NCBI RefSeq assembly: GCF_937881195.1
Contig: NZ_CALGFC010000003.1
Location: 1-64,000 of the forward strand
Source of the DNA: an uncultured Methanobrevibacter sp.
Lineage (GTDB): Archaea > Methanobacteriota > Methanobacteria > Methanobacteriales > Methanobacteriaceae
Length of the DNA stretch: 64,000 nt
Direction of reading: 5' to 3'
Shown in pieces: positions 37,670 to 47,585 of this stretch. The notes under the pieces are model-generated. The model was not told the DNA's origin. It made no database searches and was given only the letters and a program-made list of their open reading frames with translations. A program made the translations under genes and the position numbers. Numbering within the stretch: the stretch's first letter is position 1; every line of letters starts with the position of its first letter.

Positions 37670-39274
37670 CTATCTATTCTTAGAATAATCATATACTGCT
37701 TCCATAAAAGATACAAATAGTGGATGAGCGCGATTAGGCCTTGATTTAAATTCTGGATGAAATTGACAACCTAAAAACCATGGATGGTTCGGAAGTTCAA
37801 TAATTTCAACTAGAAAATCATCAGGAGAAATACCAGAAATAACAAGTCCTGCATCTTGAAGTTCATCTCTAAAATCATTGTTAAATTCATAACGATGCCT
37901 ATGACGTTCACCAATAAGATCTTTTTTATATGCATTATATGCCTTAGTATCTTTAATAAGTTTACAATCATAAGAACCTAAACGCATAGTTCCTCCCATT
38001 TGCTTAATCTTTTTCTGTTTTTCCATAAGATCTATAACAGGATATTTATTATCTTTATCAAATTCAGTACTATTGGCATTTTGCATATTGTTTCTTCTAG
38101 CAAACTGTATAACCATAGAATGCATACCTAAACAAATACCAAAAATTGGAACATTATTAACTATAGCATATTCAACAGCATCAAGTTTACCTTCTACTCC
38201 TCTTTCACCAAAACCACCAGGAATAAGAATTCCATCAAGCTTTTCTAGTTCATTTTGATCCAAATCTTCAACATCAGAACTTATATATTTGAGGTTTAAT
38301 TTGACACCAATTTCTGCAGCAGCATGTAATAATGATTCTCTAATACTAATATAAGAATCTTCAAGTTCTATATATTTCCCAATAATAGCTATTGTAACAA
38401 TAGGATCTTCCTTTTGGAGAGATTTAACAATAGTTTTCCATTTATCTAAATCAGCTGTTTTAGTTTCAACATCAAGCATGATCCTATCTGCAATAAAATT
38501 CCCTACATTTTCTTTATCAAGAGTTAATGGTACTTCATAAATAGATGATGCATCAGGAGCATTGACGACGGCATTAGGGGCAACATCACAAAAATGAGCG
38601 ATTTTTCGTTTTAAATCTTCATCAATAGGTTCTTGACTCCTACAAACAATCATATCAGGATTAATACCAGTACTACGAAGTTCTTTAGTACTGTGTTGAG
38701 TTGGCTTTGTTTTAAACTCTCCTGCAGCATTAAGATAAGGAATAAAAGTTACATGAACAAACATGACGTTTTCAGGACCTTCCTCATTTCTAAGTTGCCT
38801 TAAAGCTTCTAAAAAAGGTTGACTTTCAATATCCCCAACAGTACCTCCAAGTTCAATTAAAATAATATCATAATCATTAATTCCAGCGGTTTTTCTAATC
38901 ATCGATTTGATTTCATCAGTTATATGAGGAATTATCTGAACACAAGCTCCTAAAAATTCACCTTCTCTTTCTTTTTCAATAACTGATTGATAGACTTTAC
39001 CTGTGGTTATATTTGAAACACCAGGAAGTTCAACATCTAAAAAACGTTCATAATGTCCCAAATCAAGATCACATTCCATTCCATCATATGTTACAAAAAC
39101 TTCCCCATGTTGATAAGGGTTTAAAGTACCAGAATCCCAGTTTAAATAAGGATCAATTTTAATAGCTCCTACTTTTAAACCATAAGATCGCAAAATTCTT
39201 CCAATAGATGCAGAAGTAATCCCTTTACCAATAGAACTAACAACACCACCAGTTATTATAATATACTTTGTCAG
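37670..39274 (-). CDS. pyrG: CTP synthase, apparent CTG start
   Basis: 534 aa if begun at the CTG at 39274. The first in-frame ATG is at 39193 and would remove the nucleotide-binding loop 'TGGVVSSIGKG', without which the enzyme cannot work. The frame is open upstream only to a TAA nine codons before the CTG and contains no ATG, GTG or TTG. The CTG is preceded by GGAGAGG and gives the normal beginning Met-Thr-Lys-Tyr. N-terminal amidoligase (~1-270) plus glutaminase with 'GICLGMHSM'; makes CTP from UTP and glutamine. A frameshift in the data between an ATG (out of frame, 'ATGTTCTGA') and the CTG is the alternative. Confidence 0.88.
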   Translation of the reverse strand: MTKYIIITGGVVSSIGKGITSASIGRILRSYGLKVGAIKIDPYLNWDSGTLNPYQHGEVFVTYDGMECDLDLGHYERFLDVELPGVSNITTGKVYQSVIEKEREGEFLGACVQIIPHITDEIKSMIRKTAGINDYDIILIELGGTVGDIESQPFLEALRQLRNEEGPENVMFVHVTFIPYLNAAGEFKTKPTQHSTKELRSTGINPDMIVCRSQEPIDEDLKRKIAHFCDVAPNAVVNAPDASSIYEVPLTLDKENVGNFIADRIMLDVETKTADLDKWKTIVKSLQKEDPIVTIAIIGKYIELEDSYISIRESLLHAAAEIGVKLNLKYISSDVEDLDQNELEKLDGILIPGGFGERGVEGKLDAVEYAIVNNVPIFGICLGMHSMVIQFARRNNMQNANSTEFDKDNKYPVIDLMEKQKKIKQMGGTMRLGSYDCKLIKDTKAYNAYKKDLIGERHRHRYEFNNDFRDELQDAGLVISGISPDDFLVEIIELPNHPWFLGCQFHPEFKSRPNRAHPLFVSFMEAVYDYSKNR

Positions 39275-39782
39275 AACATCCTCTCCAATTATTTATTTAA
39301 ATTGATTATAATTATTTATCTTATGAATATCCTTATTAATAATAATTAATCTTATTAAAAAAGATTATCTTATTAATTATGAATATATCTATTATTAATA
39401 TATTCTTATTATTAAAATATCTTTATTAAAATAAATGCATTTATTATAATATATCCATTTATTATTAATATAGAACATATACTATAATAATCCTTATTAA
39501 ATGAACATATTTATTATTATACTCTTTTTACTAATAAAATTCTTAATAATATTATGTTATTAGTAATATATAAATTATAATATTAGTTTATTAACATATC
39601 ATTAATATTATTCCAATTAGCATATAAATTAATCATGATAACAAGAATTTATTATATAATTGATTAAATTTATATGATATATATTAATAATTTTATAAAC
39701 CCTAATATTCACTAGGTTTAAATCTTAATATTTGATTATATGAAATATGAATATTTAATCTAAATGGAAATCTGTATAATTA
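39275..39782. other. 508-bp gap upstream of pyrG
   Basis: A+T-rich with several TATTATT-type strings; should hold the pyrG promoter. No gene or operator copy seen. Confidence 0.4.
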
Positions 39783-40997
39783 TTATATTATCATATTACG
39801 GACTAAATTATGAGCTTTATCAATACCTAATGAACCATTAACAACAGAATTTTCAGTATAAATCTTAACTTCATCAGAAGAATCCTCTTCAAAACTAGAA
39901 TAAATAGCTAAAGGAACTGGATCCCTAGTATGAGTCCTAATATCAATTGGAGTAGCATGATCAGGAAGAATAGCTATTTTGTAATCTCCATATTCACTTA
40001 TACTATTTCTAATTTGCCCTAAAACGTGTTTATCTATCCTTTCTATAGCTTTAATCTTTTCTTCAATATTCCCTGCATGACCTGCCTCATCAGGAGCTTC
40101 TATATGAACAAATAAAAAATCATTATCATTTAGAGCTTTAGATGCATATTTACCCTTAGCTTTATAATCAGTATCAAAATAACCAGTAGCTCCAGGAACA
40201 TTAATATTTTTTAAACCCGCAAAAACACCAAGTCCTTTTAATAAATCAACACCAGTAATAACAGAACCATTTAATCCATAAATTTCTTGAAAATTTGGCA
40301 TTGAAGGTTTTAATCCTTGACCCCATAGCCAAACCATGTTTGCTGGTTTTTTATTATTAGCTATTCTTTCTTCATTTATAGAATGATTTTCTAAAACTTC
40401 TTTTGAATATAACATTATATTTTTTATATTTAAAAATTCATCTTTATCCCATTTTGTAAAATCATCAATTTTTTGACCAACAATATCATGAGGAGGAGTA
40501 GTTTTTAAATTAGAAAGATTTGAACCTTCTTTAACAAATAAATGTCTATAACTAATTCCTGAATAAAATTTTAAATCACCAAATTGATCTAAAATAGAAT
40601 CTTTTAAAAATTCATTATTTAAATGATTGATAAGTATAGAAGCTTCTTCAGATGTAATATGTCCTGCATTAAAATCCTCAATTTTTCCATTATTTTCAGT
40701 TATTAAATTACATCTGAAAATAACTTCATTTTTTTTGGTTTTTACGCCCATACTACCTGCTTCAAGTGGACCTCTACCAGTATAATATTTTTGAGGATCA
40801 TATCCAAATATACTCATATTAGCTACATCTGAGCCTGGTTCAAGGTTATCAGGAACAGTTTTAAGTTGTCCTACTTTTCCATATTTAGTTAATTCATCAA
40901 TGTTTGGTTTATTAGCTACTTCTAAAGGAGTTTTATCATTTAATTCTGATATAGGATAATCAGACATCCCATCTCCAATCAAAATTACATATTTCAT
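39783..40997 (-). CDS. apgM: Archaeal 2,3-bisphosphoglycerate-independent phosphoglycerate mutase
   Basis: 404 aa. Alkaline-phosphatase fold: 'ILIGDGMSDYP' at the N-terminus, catalytic serine region 'PGSDVANMSIFGYDP', 'GRGPLEAGSMGV', and metal ligands in 'HIEAPDEAGH' and 'LPDHATPI'. Interconverts 3- and 2-phosphoglycerate in glycolysis and gluconeogenesis. AGGAATTA ribosome site. Next to homoserine dehydrogenase, an association common in methanogens. Confidence 0.93.
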   Translation of the reverse strand: MKYVILIGDGMSDYPISELNDKTPLEVANKPNIDELTKYGKVGQLKTVPDNLEPGSDVANMSIFGYDPQKYYTGRGPLEAGSMGVKTKKNEVIFRCNLITENNGKIEDFNAGHITSEEASILINHLNNEFLKDSILDQFGDLKFYSGISYRHLFVKEGSNLSNLKTTPPHDIVGQKIDDFTKWDKDEFLNIKNIMLYSKEVLENHSINEERIANNKKPANMVWLWGQGLKPSMPNFQEIYGLNGSVITGVDLLKGLGVFAGLKNINVPGATGYFDTDYKAKGKYASKALNDNDFLFVHIEAPDEAGHAGNIEEKIKAIERIDKHVLGQIRNSISEYGDYKIAILPDHATPIDIRTHTRDPVPLAIYSSFEEDSSDEVKIYTENSVVNGSLGIDKAHNLVRNMII

Positions 40998-41101
40998 ATT
41001 AATTCCTGTTACATTTAGTAAATTATTTTTTATTGAAACATTATTATGATGCCATATATTTAATATTTCAATATTTTTTCTATTTCAATATGTTTTCTAT
41101 T

Positions 41102-42121
41102 TCAATATTTTTTCTTTATTATATTAATTATATCTGTAAGCATTGCAGAAGCTGTTTCAAGAGAACCTGCACCTTTTCCAACAACAGTAACTTCATCAGC
41201 AAGGTCTGTTTTTATAGTAGCCATATTTAATGTGCCTTCAATAGCATAAGGACTGTTCTTTTTAACAAGCCGTGGAGATACACTAAGGTTTTCTTTAGAT
41301 ACTTCAGCTATTAATTTAATTAGATAACCTTCTTTTTTAGCCAATTCAATTGATTCAGAAGTTATTTTAGAAATTCCTTCAACTTTAACATCAGAATAAG
41401 TTGCAGGAACTTTTAGAATAGAATTAGCGAGTATTACAGTTTTACAAGCTGCATCGATTCCTTCAACATCTTGAGTTGGATCAGTTTCAGCAATTCCTAA
41501 TTGTTGAGATTCTTCCAAAGTATTTCTATATGATGAACCCTCAGTAGTCATTCTTGAAAGTATATAATTTGTTGTTCCATTTAATATTCCAATAATTGAA
41601 GATATACTAGAACTAGGAAGTGTTTCTTCAGCAAAATTTATAATAGGCATAGCTCCACCAACTGAAGCTTCATATTTAAATTCAACATTATTCTCCCTAG
41701 CTAAATCTAACATTTCCGAAAAATATAAAGCTAAATGACCTTTATTTGATGTTACAACATCTTTACCTGATTTAAAGGCATGAATAGTCAAAGATTTTGC
41801 AGGCTCACCATTATCAATATTAGTAGGAGTAGCTTCAACTAATAAGTCATAATCAACTTTATTTAATACATCCAATCCATTAACATCAGTTCCAAACTCA
41901 GGGTATTTAGACAGTGTACCACTAGTTTCCTTTGTTTCAATTAGAAGTTTTTCGTCTAAACCTTTATTAGAAATAGCTGATGAATTTGAATCAGCAACTG
42001 CAACTAATTTAATATTAATACCAAATTTATTTACAATATTATCTTTTTTAATAGATATAGCTTGAGCCACTCCTTTACCAACAGCACCAAAACCCATTAA
42101 GATAATTTTTAAATCTTTCAT
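41102..42121 (-). CDS. hom: Homoserine dehydrogenase
   Basis: 339 aa. NAD(P)-binding 'LMGFGAVGKGVAQAI' and the family signature around 'EASVGGAMPIINF' and 'GILNGTTNYILSRM'. Reduces aspartate semialdehyde to homoserine, the precursor of threonine and, with metX and metY in this window, of methionine. Downstream of and probably translated with the ACT-domain gene (56-bp gap). No ACT domain of its own, so the neighbour may supply feedback control. Confidence 0.94.
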   Translation of the reverse strand: MKDLKIILMGFGAVGKGVAQAISIKKDNIVNKFGINIKLVAVADSNSSAISNKGLDEKLLIETKETSGTLSKYPEFGTDVNGLDVLNKVDYDLLVEATPTNIDNGEPAKSLTIHAFKSGKDVVTSNKGHLALYFSEMLDLARENNVEFKYEASVGGAMPIINFAEETLPSSSISSIIGILNGTTNYILSRMTTEGSSYRNTLEESQQLGIAETDPTQDVEGIDAACKTVILANSILKVPATYSDVKVEGISKITSESIELAKKEGYLIKLIAEVSKENLSVSPRLVKKNSPYAIEGTLNMATIKTDLADEVTVVGKGAGSLETASAMLTDIINIIKKKY

Positions 42122-42177
42122 TATAATTCCTCTGAAATAAAAATTAATTAAATTATGATTAAATTTTCCTTTAAATT

Positions 42178-42663
42178 CTATACTTCATTTACAACTGAAA
42201 GTCCTTTTTCATTAGCAATATCTTGAATTTTATTAAGAACAATATTTTTCTTATCAGGATCAGATTCAACAACAATCATAGCAGAAGATTCTAGCTCTTC
42301 TTCAAGTTTAATATCCATACTAACAACAGATACTCCTTCAATAGAATTTATCTTATCCATAGTATCTTTTATGTCTGTATCAATAACATGGCCAATCAAA
42401 ATTGTACTAATTTTTTCTTTCACAACTACTCCATCAATTTCAAGAATAGTTATATTCATTTCTGTTAATTTTCCTATAACCTGTTTAAGATTTCCTCTTT
42501 CACCTTCGATAGTTATTTGAACTGGAATCATACCACGTTCATTTTTAAAATCCCTTTGGTGAATTACAGTTACTAAATTTGTACCAAAAATACTGATTGG
42601 ATCAAGTACTGATACAAGCTGCCCTGGAATATCTTGAAGCTCTAAAACTAAGTCCATTTTCAT
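42178..42663 (-). CDS. ACT-domain regulatory protein
   Basis: 161 aa made of two ACT-type halves: 'LELQDIPGQLVSVLDPIS' at the start and a second, more divergent half from ~85. Such stand-alone ACT proteins (COG2061) usually sit beside homoserine dehydrogenase in methanogens and probably bind an amino acid to regulate it. AAGGTGATAAA ribosome site. Confidence 0.87.
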   Translation of the reverse strand: MKMDLVLELQDIPGQLVSVLDPISIFGTNLVTVIHQRDFKNERGMIPVQITIEGERGNLKQVIGKLTEMNITILEIDGVVVKEKISTILIGHVIDTDIKDTMDKINSIEGVSVVSMDIKLEEELESSAMIVVESDPDKKNIVLNKIQDIANEKGLSVVNEV

Positions 42664-42993
42664 TTTATCACCTTAAAAATGATATTTTGTAAAATTATTA
42701 TAATAAATTATCATATAATTTATTATTTCTATAAGCAGATCATTGAAAAATAATTTATAAAAATATAATTTATAAAATATAATTTATAAAAATAGAATAA
42801 TTAATATATTAAATATAAATTTTAATTAATACTTTAAGTAATATATTAAATAATTAAAATAAAATAATTATTATTAAATAAATTTTTAAATTTTTTTATT
42901 AATATTATTGAATATTAAAATAATATAACAAAATAAATCTAATAGATAAATATTATATAGAAATACACAATATTATCTATTTAATAATAATAT
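42664..42993. other. 330-bp gap
   Basis: Between the GatC-like gene end and the ACT gene start. A+T-rich, TATA-like strings only; must contain the hom operon promoter. No gene. Confidence 0.4.
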
Positions 42994-43209
42994 TTAATTA
43001 ATCCATTCTGCTTTTTTAACTAATAGATGACCTTCTTTATCCGTTTTAGCATTTTTCATGATTTTATCTGGATTTTTTTCAGCAGATACATCATTTCGTG
43101 TTAGATTTACATTATCCACTATGTAGTGGGTTTCTTCAAGGTCAGGTATATTTTCAAGCGTCTTGGAAAAATCTTTAAGAATTTTTTCTGCATCTTTTTC
43201 AATCTTCAT
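42994..43209 (-). CDS. GatC-like amidotransferase subunit (tentative)
   Basis: 71 aa, small acidic helical protein: 'KDAEKILKDFSKTLENIP' then 'LEETHYIVDNVNLTRND'. This pattern is what I remember of archaeal GatC proteins of the Asp-tRNA(Asn)/Glu-tRNA(Gln) amidotransferase; gatA and gatB are not nearby. No ribosome site, but a TATA box (minus strand CTTTTATATATGG, 43231-43243) sits about 27 bp from the ATG, which points to a leaderless transcript. Confidence 0.5.
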   Translation of the reverse strand: MKIEKDAEKILKDFSKTLENIPDLEETHYIVDNVNLTRNDVSAEKNPDKIMKNAKTDKEGHLLVKKAEWIN

Positions 43210-43290
43210 TATATAATATTTACTAATAAACCATATATAAAAGTTTTGTATATTATAATTATTATAGCAATAAGGAACATTAAAAATAAT

Positions 43291-44376
43291 TTAAATTTTC
43301 TTTTTTAATCTTAATAAAAGAATTTCTGCATCTGTACCCCATCTAATTGTGGATTGATATGTTCCAACACCATCACTAACAACTAAATAACTATCATCTT
43401 CTTTAAAAACTCCTCGGACATATTTAAACATTAATCTTATTAAAAACCTAATAGGGTAAAATTGACCTCCATGAGTATGACCAGAAAGTTGTATATCAAC
43501 ACCCATATCTTTAAATTCTTTCCAAAATACAGGATAATGATTTATAATAATATTTATATCATTAGGATTTATCATTGAAAAATCAGTAGTATTTTCAATG
43601 TCAACACCTGGTTTTAATACTGAAGAAACAAAAAAACCATGGATGGAAACTCCTTTAAATTCCAATTTATCATTAAATAAGACTTTTAAATTGGCAGCTT
43701 CAGCAGCTTTAATTACATTTTCCAACCCAGGATAATAATCATGATTTCCAGGAGTAAAAATTATAGGTATTTTTGAATCACTTAATGGTAAAAAATCACC
43801 AACTTCAATTGGGCATGTTCCATCAGCTAAATCCCCAGATAAAATAGCTATATCCGCATCAATTGAATTAATTTTGGAAACAATATCTTTTAAAAGCCTT
43901 TCACCCCTCAATGACCCAATATGGACATCTGAAAAATGAATTATATTTATTTCTTCTTTCAAATTCTTAATAAATAAATCATGTTCTTTTATTTTAATTT
44001 TATTTGCTTTAATATAGCCATAAATGGTTATTAAAGGAATAATTGTAAGATAAATAATGGCCAAATATATTAATGGTATTTTTATTATAAATAATATAAT
44101 ATAAATGGCTACAGATAGAATCAAATACATTAAAGAAAACCATAAAAGAAGATGTGAAAATTCTAAAAGTAACTGCGTAATTCTTCTTGATTCTTTCTTT
44201 TCATAAAAAGATGAAAATATATATATTAAAGATAATAATATAGAAATTGAAAATAAAAGATAAATATTTACATTAATAAAAAGATTTAGACTAATATAAG
44301 CTACAAAAAATAGGATAAAAGCAAAAAATACTGTTCCAATAATGTCTTTAATTATATTTATAAGGTTGATTTTCAT
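43291..44376 (-). CDS. Membrane metallophosphoesterase
   Basis: 361 aa. Four or five hydrophobic spans in residues 1-125, then a calcineurin-type domain with every metal motif: 'HFSDVHIGS', 'ILSGDLADG', 'TPGNHDYYPG', 'INHYPV' and 'SGHTHGGQF'. The arrangement matches the YkuE/YaeI class, some of which act on lipid-linked phosphates such as UDP-diacylglucosamine. The archaeal substrate is unknown. Confidence 0.9.
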   Translation of the reverse strand: MKINLINIIKDIIGTVFFAFILFFVAYISLNLFINVNIYLLFSISILLSLIYIFSSFYEKKESRRITQLLLEFSHLLLWFSLMYLILSVAIYIILFIIKIPLIYLAIIYLTIIPLITIYGYIKANKIKIKEHDLFIKNLKEEINIIHFSDVHIGSLRGERLLKDIVSKINSIDADIAILSGDLADGTCPIEVGDFLPLSDSKIPIIFTPGNHDYYPGLENVIKAAEAANLKVLFNDKLEFKGVSIHGFFVSSVLKPGVDIENTTDFSMINPNDINIIINHYPVFWKEFKDMGVDIQLSGHTHGGQFYPIRFLIRLMFKYVRGVFKEDDSYLVVSDGVGTYQSTIRWGTDAEILLLRLKKKI

Positions 44377-44390
44377 AAGAATCCCATCTA

Positions 44391-44478
44391 AATTAATAGA
44401 TTAATAAATTATATGATTAATAAATTAATAGATTACTAAATTATATGATTAATAAATTAATAGATTACTAAATTATAT
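44391..44478. repeat. 32-bp tandem repeat
   Basis: Two full units at 44391-44422 and 44423-44454 and a partial third to 44478, differing at one position, directly upstream of the phosphoesterase start. Confidence 0.8.
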
Positions 44479-44641
44479 TACTAATTTTATAATATAATCT
44501 ACTATGCAATAATAATATATTATAATTTAGTATATAACTATATAGAATTATATAAACAATATAAATTTAAATACTATATTAAAAATATATGAAATAAATT
44601 ATAAAATAATAATTATATTAATTATAAAAATAAACACAAAA

Positions 44642-46447
44642 TTAGATAGAATAATTATTAATAATCTCAACCATTTTTTCGTCAAGATTAATATCTTTTA
44701 AAATCTTTTTTATCAGTATTTTATGAATACCCGAACCATATTGAGCTGCTTTTTTTGGTCTTTCTGCAATTTCTTTATCAATACCTAAATCAATTGCTAA
44801 ATCCCTTAAAATTTGTTTTCTAATAAGGTCTTCATCAGAATCTATTTTATATTTAACCGGAATTTTTAGAGCAAAATTAACCAATTTTTCATCCAAATAG
44901 GGTACTCTAAGATCAACACCATTAAATGTGGCTATTTTATCATCTCTTTCAAAATTGACATCATACCCATATTCAATATCATGAATCATACTTTTTTCGG
45001 TAGCATTTGGGCCTTTATCTTTATAAGTAGTCAAATATCGATAATAACCACCAAATAACTCATCAGCACCTTGACCTGCCAAAGTAACTGAAATTCCATC
45101 TTCTGATGCCATTTTTGTAGCGAGATATAAAGTCATACCAACACCAATTTTCATAATATTTGGTTCTTCAATAGCATCTAATACTGGATCCAAACTATTT
45201 TTAACAATATTTTCATCAATAATTCTTGTTTCAATAGGTAATTCTAATTTTTTAGCTATTTTTTGAGCACATTCAATATCTTTAGAGTTTTCAACACCAA
45301 CAGTATATAATTTTACAAAAACATTATCAGAAATATTTTTTAATAAAGTAGCCAATATTGTACTATCTACTCCTCCAGAAAATATTAAACCTACCTTATT
45401 AGTATCTAAAACTCTCTTATATGTTGAATCCATAAGTAATTTTAATAAATAAGATTTTATTTGATTATAATTCATCTTATCAATATCAAAAATTTTATTA
45501 TGCTCATTATAGTATTCCGCTCTTTCTAGATTTATAGGAGATAATATATCCCATTTATTTATTTTATTATAATTAAAATCCCATGGATTTTGATTTGGCG
45601 GAATCAAATTCCAATTATATAAAATATATCCAGGTTTTAATTGATTAATTTCAGAATCTTTAACACCAATTTGCCATAAAGCTTTTTTTTCAGAGCTAAA
45701 TGAGTTTACTGAATTATCATTAATATTATAATATAATGGTTTAATACCAATACTATCACGAGCAATAGCTAAATTTTTCCCATCAAATATAGCAAATGCA
45801 TATTCCCCATCGATAATTGGAATAACTTTTTTAACAGCTTCTTTTAAATTTAAGGAACTTTGAAGATATTTATATATTAATTTAGCTAATAAAACACCCT
45901 GATCTATTTTTATATTATCATTATCACTATTAATATTATTATCAGAATCATTATTAATAATATCAGAATCATTATTAATAATAATATCAGAATTATCACT
46001 AATAAAAATATTTTTGTTTTTCAAATTTTGTTTAAAATCATTGAAAAATGAGACATATTCATCAGTTATGTTATTAATTTCATTAAAAGAATTTAAATCA
46101 TCATTTTTATTAAAATTTTTATTAATATAATTAGTATTTAAATAATTATTTAATTCATTATAGTTATAAATAATCCCATCAAAAACTAAAGTTATATTTT
46201 TATAAGATATAGGTTGAGAATTATTGATTGAATTTTTTGAATAATTAGAACCTAAACCTATTTTATAATCACTTATAGACTCAATATCACAAAAATTATC
46301 ATTATAAATAGAGTTTTCATCAGAAAAAAGAAATATTCCTGACTGATTATTTTTTTTAAAAGAATCATTATTAATTTTTAGAGATTTTAACATTAAAGCT
46401 AAAACATTACTATTAAAAGATCCCTGTAATCCAATTATCCTATCCAT
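44642..46447 (-). CDS. Asparagine synthetase (AsnB-like) lacking the glutaminase cysteine
   Basis: 601 aa. Synthetase domain intact: PP-loop 'GLIFSGGVDSTILATLL', 'AGQGADELFGGYYRYL', 'FERDDKIATFNGVDLRVPYLDE'. The N-terminal class II glutamine amidotransferase fold is visible ('LVFDGIIYNYNELN', 'GEYAFAIFDGKNLAIARDSIGIKPLYYN'), but the obligatory start Met-Cys-Gly is Met-Asp-Arg ('MDRIIGLQG'), and no alternative start supplies it. So it should use free ammonia, not glutamine. A ~100-residue Asn/Asp-rich insert (about residues 105-185) interrupts the amidotransferase part. Confidence 0.85.
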   Translation of the reverse strand: MDRIIGLQGSFNSNVLALMLKSLKINNDSFKKNNQSGIFLFSDENSIYNDNFCDIESISDYKIGLGSNYSKNSINNSQPISYKNITLVFDGIIYNYNELNNYLNTNYINKNFNKNDDLNSFNEINNITDEYVSFFNDFKQNLKNKNIFISDNSDIIINNDSDIINNDSDNNINSDNDNIKIDQGVLLAKLIYKYLQSSLNLKEAVKKVIPIIDGEYAFAIFDGKNLAIARDSIGIKPLYYNINDNSVNSFSSEKKALWQIGVKDSEINQLKPGYILYNWNLIPPNQNPWDFNYNKINKWDILSPINLERAEYYNEHNKIFDIDKMNYNQIKSYLLKLLMDSTYKRVLDTNKVGLIFSGGVDSTILATLLKNISDNVFVKLYTVGVENSKDIECAQKIAKKLELPIETRIIDENIVKNSLDPVLDAIEEPNIMKIGVGMTLYLATKMASEDGISVTLAGQGADELFGGYYRYLTTYKDKGPNATEKSMIHDIEYGYDVNFERDDKIATFNGVDLRVPYLDEKLVNFALKIPVKYKIDSDEDLIRKQILRDLAIDLGIDKEIAERPKKAAQYGSGIHKILIKKILKDINLDEKMVEIINNYSI

Positions 46448-46816
46448 CTTATCAATATCCTTATTTCATATATAAGAATCCATAATTATTTAATTTAAAA
46501 ATTTAGTAGCAAAATAATTTTATTAATTATGTCATGAAAAGTATTATTAATAAACATAAGAAAACTATAAAAGTTTATTATTTATGATATAAGAAAATAA
46601 TAATACAATATGATAAATTAAACAATATTTTTATAAAATTTTATATTAATAAACAATAAAAAATTTATGCCATTAAACAATATAACATTAAAAATATAAT
46701 TATTTATTATTATTAAATATAATCTAATAAGAATATATCTACTGATTATTTATATATTTATGTGTTAAGATATTTGAATTTAAAAGTAATATTAAAATAA
46801 TATGCAAATAGCACAA
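46448..46816. other. 369-bp gap upstream of asnB-like gene
   Basis: A+T-rich. Holds the expected asnB-like promoter; no gene, repeat or operator copy recognised. Confidence 0.4.
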
Positions 46817-47290
46817 TCAAATGTCATAAAAAGGAATATAATCAGCAGGATCATCCGAACAAGCTTTACAAATATCTGTCACAATTTTTCCTTTTTTATC
46901 AGTTGTTTCATCTGAATTATCAGCATCACTACCTAAACAAGCCTTACAACCTTCAGGCACAATATCTTTTTCTTTATGTAACATACATAAAATATCTTCA
47001 GCTTTTGTTTTTCTACAAATTTCACACATTCTAGGAATTAACTCTCTTTTATCAACTTTTTCATTTTTTAAATCTATAGCTAACTCCCTTATCATTTCTA
47101 AAATTTCATCACAGAACCCAACTTCATTTCCTCTTTTGTCACTAAGATATTGGGAAACAGCGGGTTGTGTAATATCCAAAACTGCAGAGATTTCTTTTTG
47201 CTTCATACCTAAACCAAAAAGTTCTTTAGCTAAAACAGATCTTATTCCCGGTATCAAATACCATACAACAATTTCACATGGTGGTTTCAT
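46817..47290 (-). CDS. Cys-rich HTH transcriptional regulator
   Basis: 157 aa. Helix-turn-helix at residues ~29-51 ('KQKEISAVLDITQPAVSQYL'), of a COG2522-like archaeal type. The C-terminal half is rich in cysteine pairs: Cys89/92 ('CEIC'), Cys102, Cys115/118 ('CKAC') and Cys141/144 ('CKAC'), plus Cys5 and Cys60, suggesting an iron-sulfur cluster or a thiol/metal sensor. It stands beside cysE and the other sulfur genes, making it the only visible candidate in the window for the protein that binds the shared palindrome. That link is inference. Confidence 0.85.
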   Translation of the reverse strand: MKPPCEIVVWYLIPGIRSVLAKELFGLGMKQKEISAVLDITQPAVSQYLSDKRGNEVGFCDEILEMIRELAIDLKNEKVDKRELIPRMCEICRKTKAEDILCMLHKEKDIVPEGCKACLGSDADNSDETTDKKGKIVTDICKACSDDPADYIPFYDI

Positions 47291-47585
47291 TTTTTAACAA
47301 CTCTTTTATAATAATTCTATTTATTAATTAAATAACATTTATCAAAATAATATTCAATAAATTTAATTCTATTTAATTTTCTATGATCTTTAATTAAAAT
47401 ATTTTTAATTATATTAAAATATTTTTAAGTATATTAAAATATTTTTAAGTATATTATAAATTATAATAAATTTAAAATAATTATTAAAATACAATTTTTT
47501 AACTATTATTAAAAATGAAAATTATGACAATTCTAATAATAAAATAATAGCCTTAATAAAAAATACTATTTTAATAATATATTAA

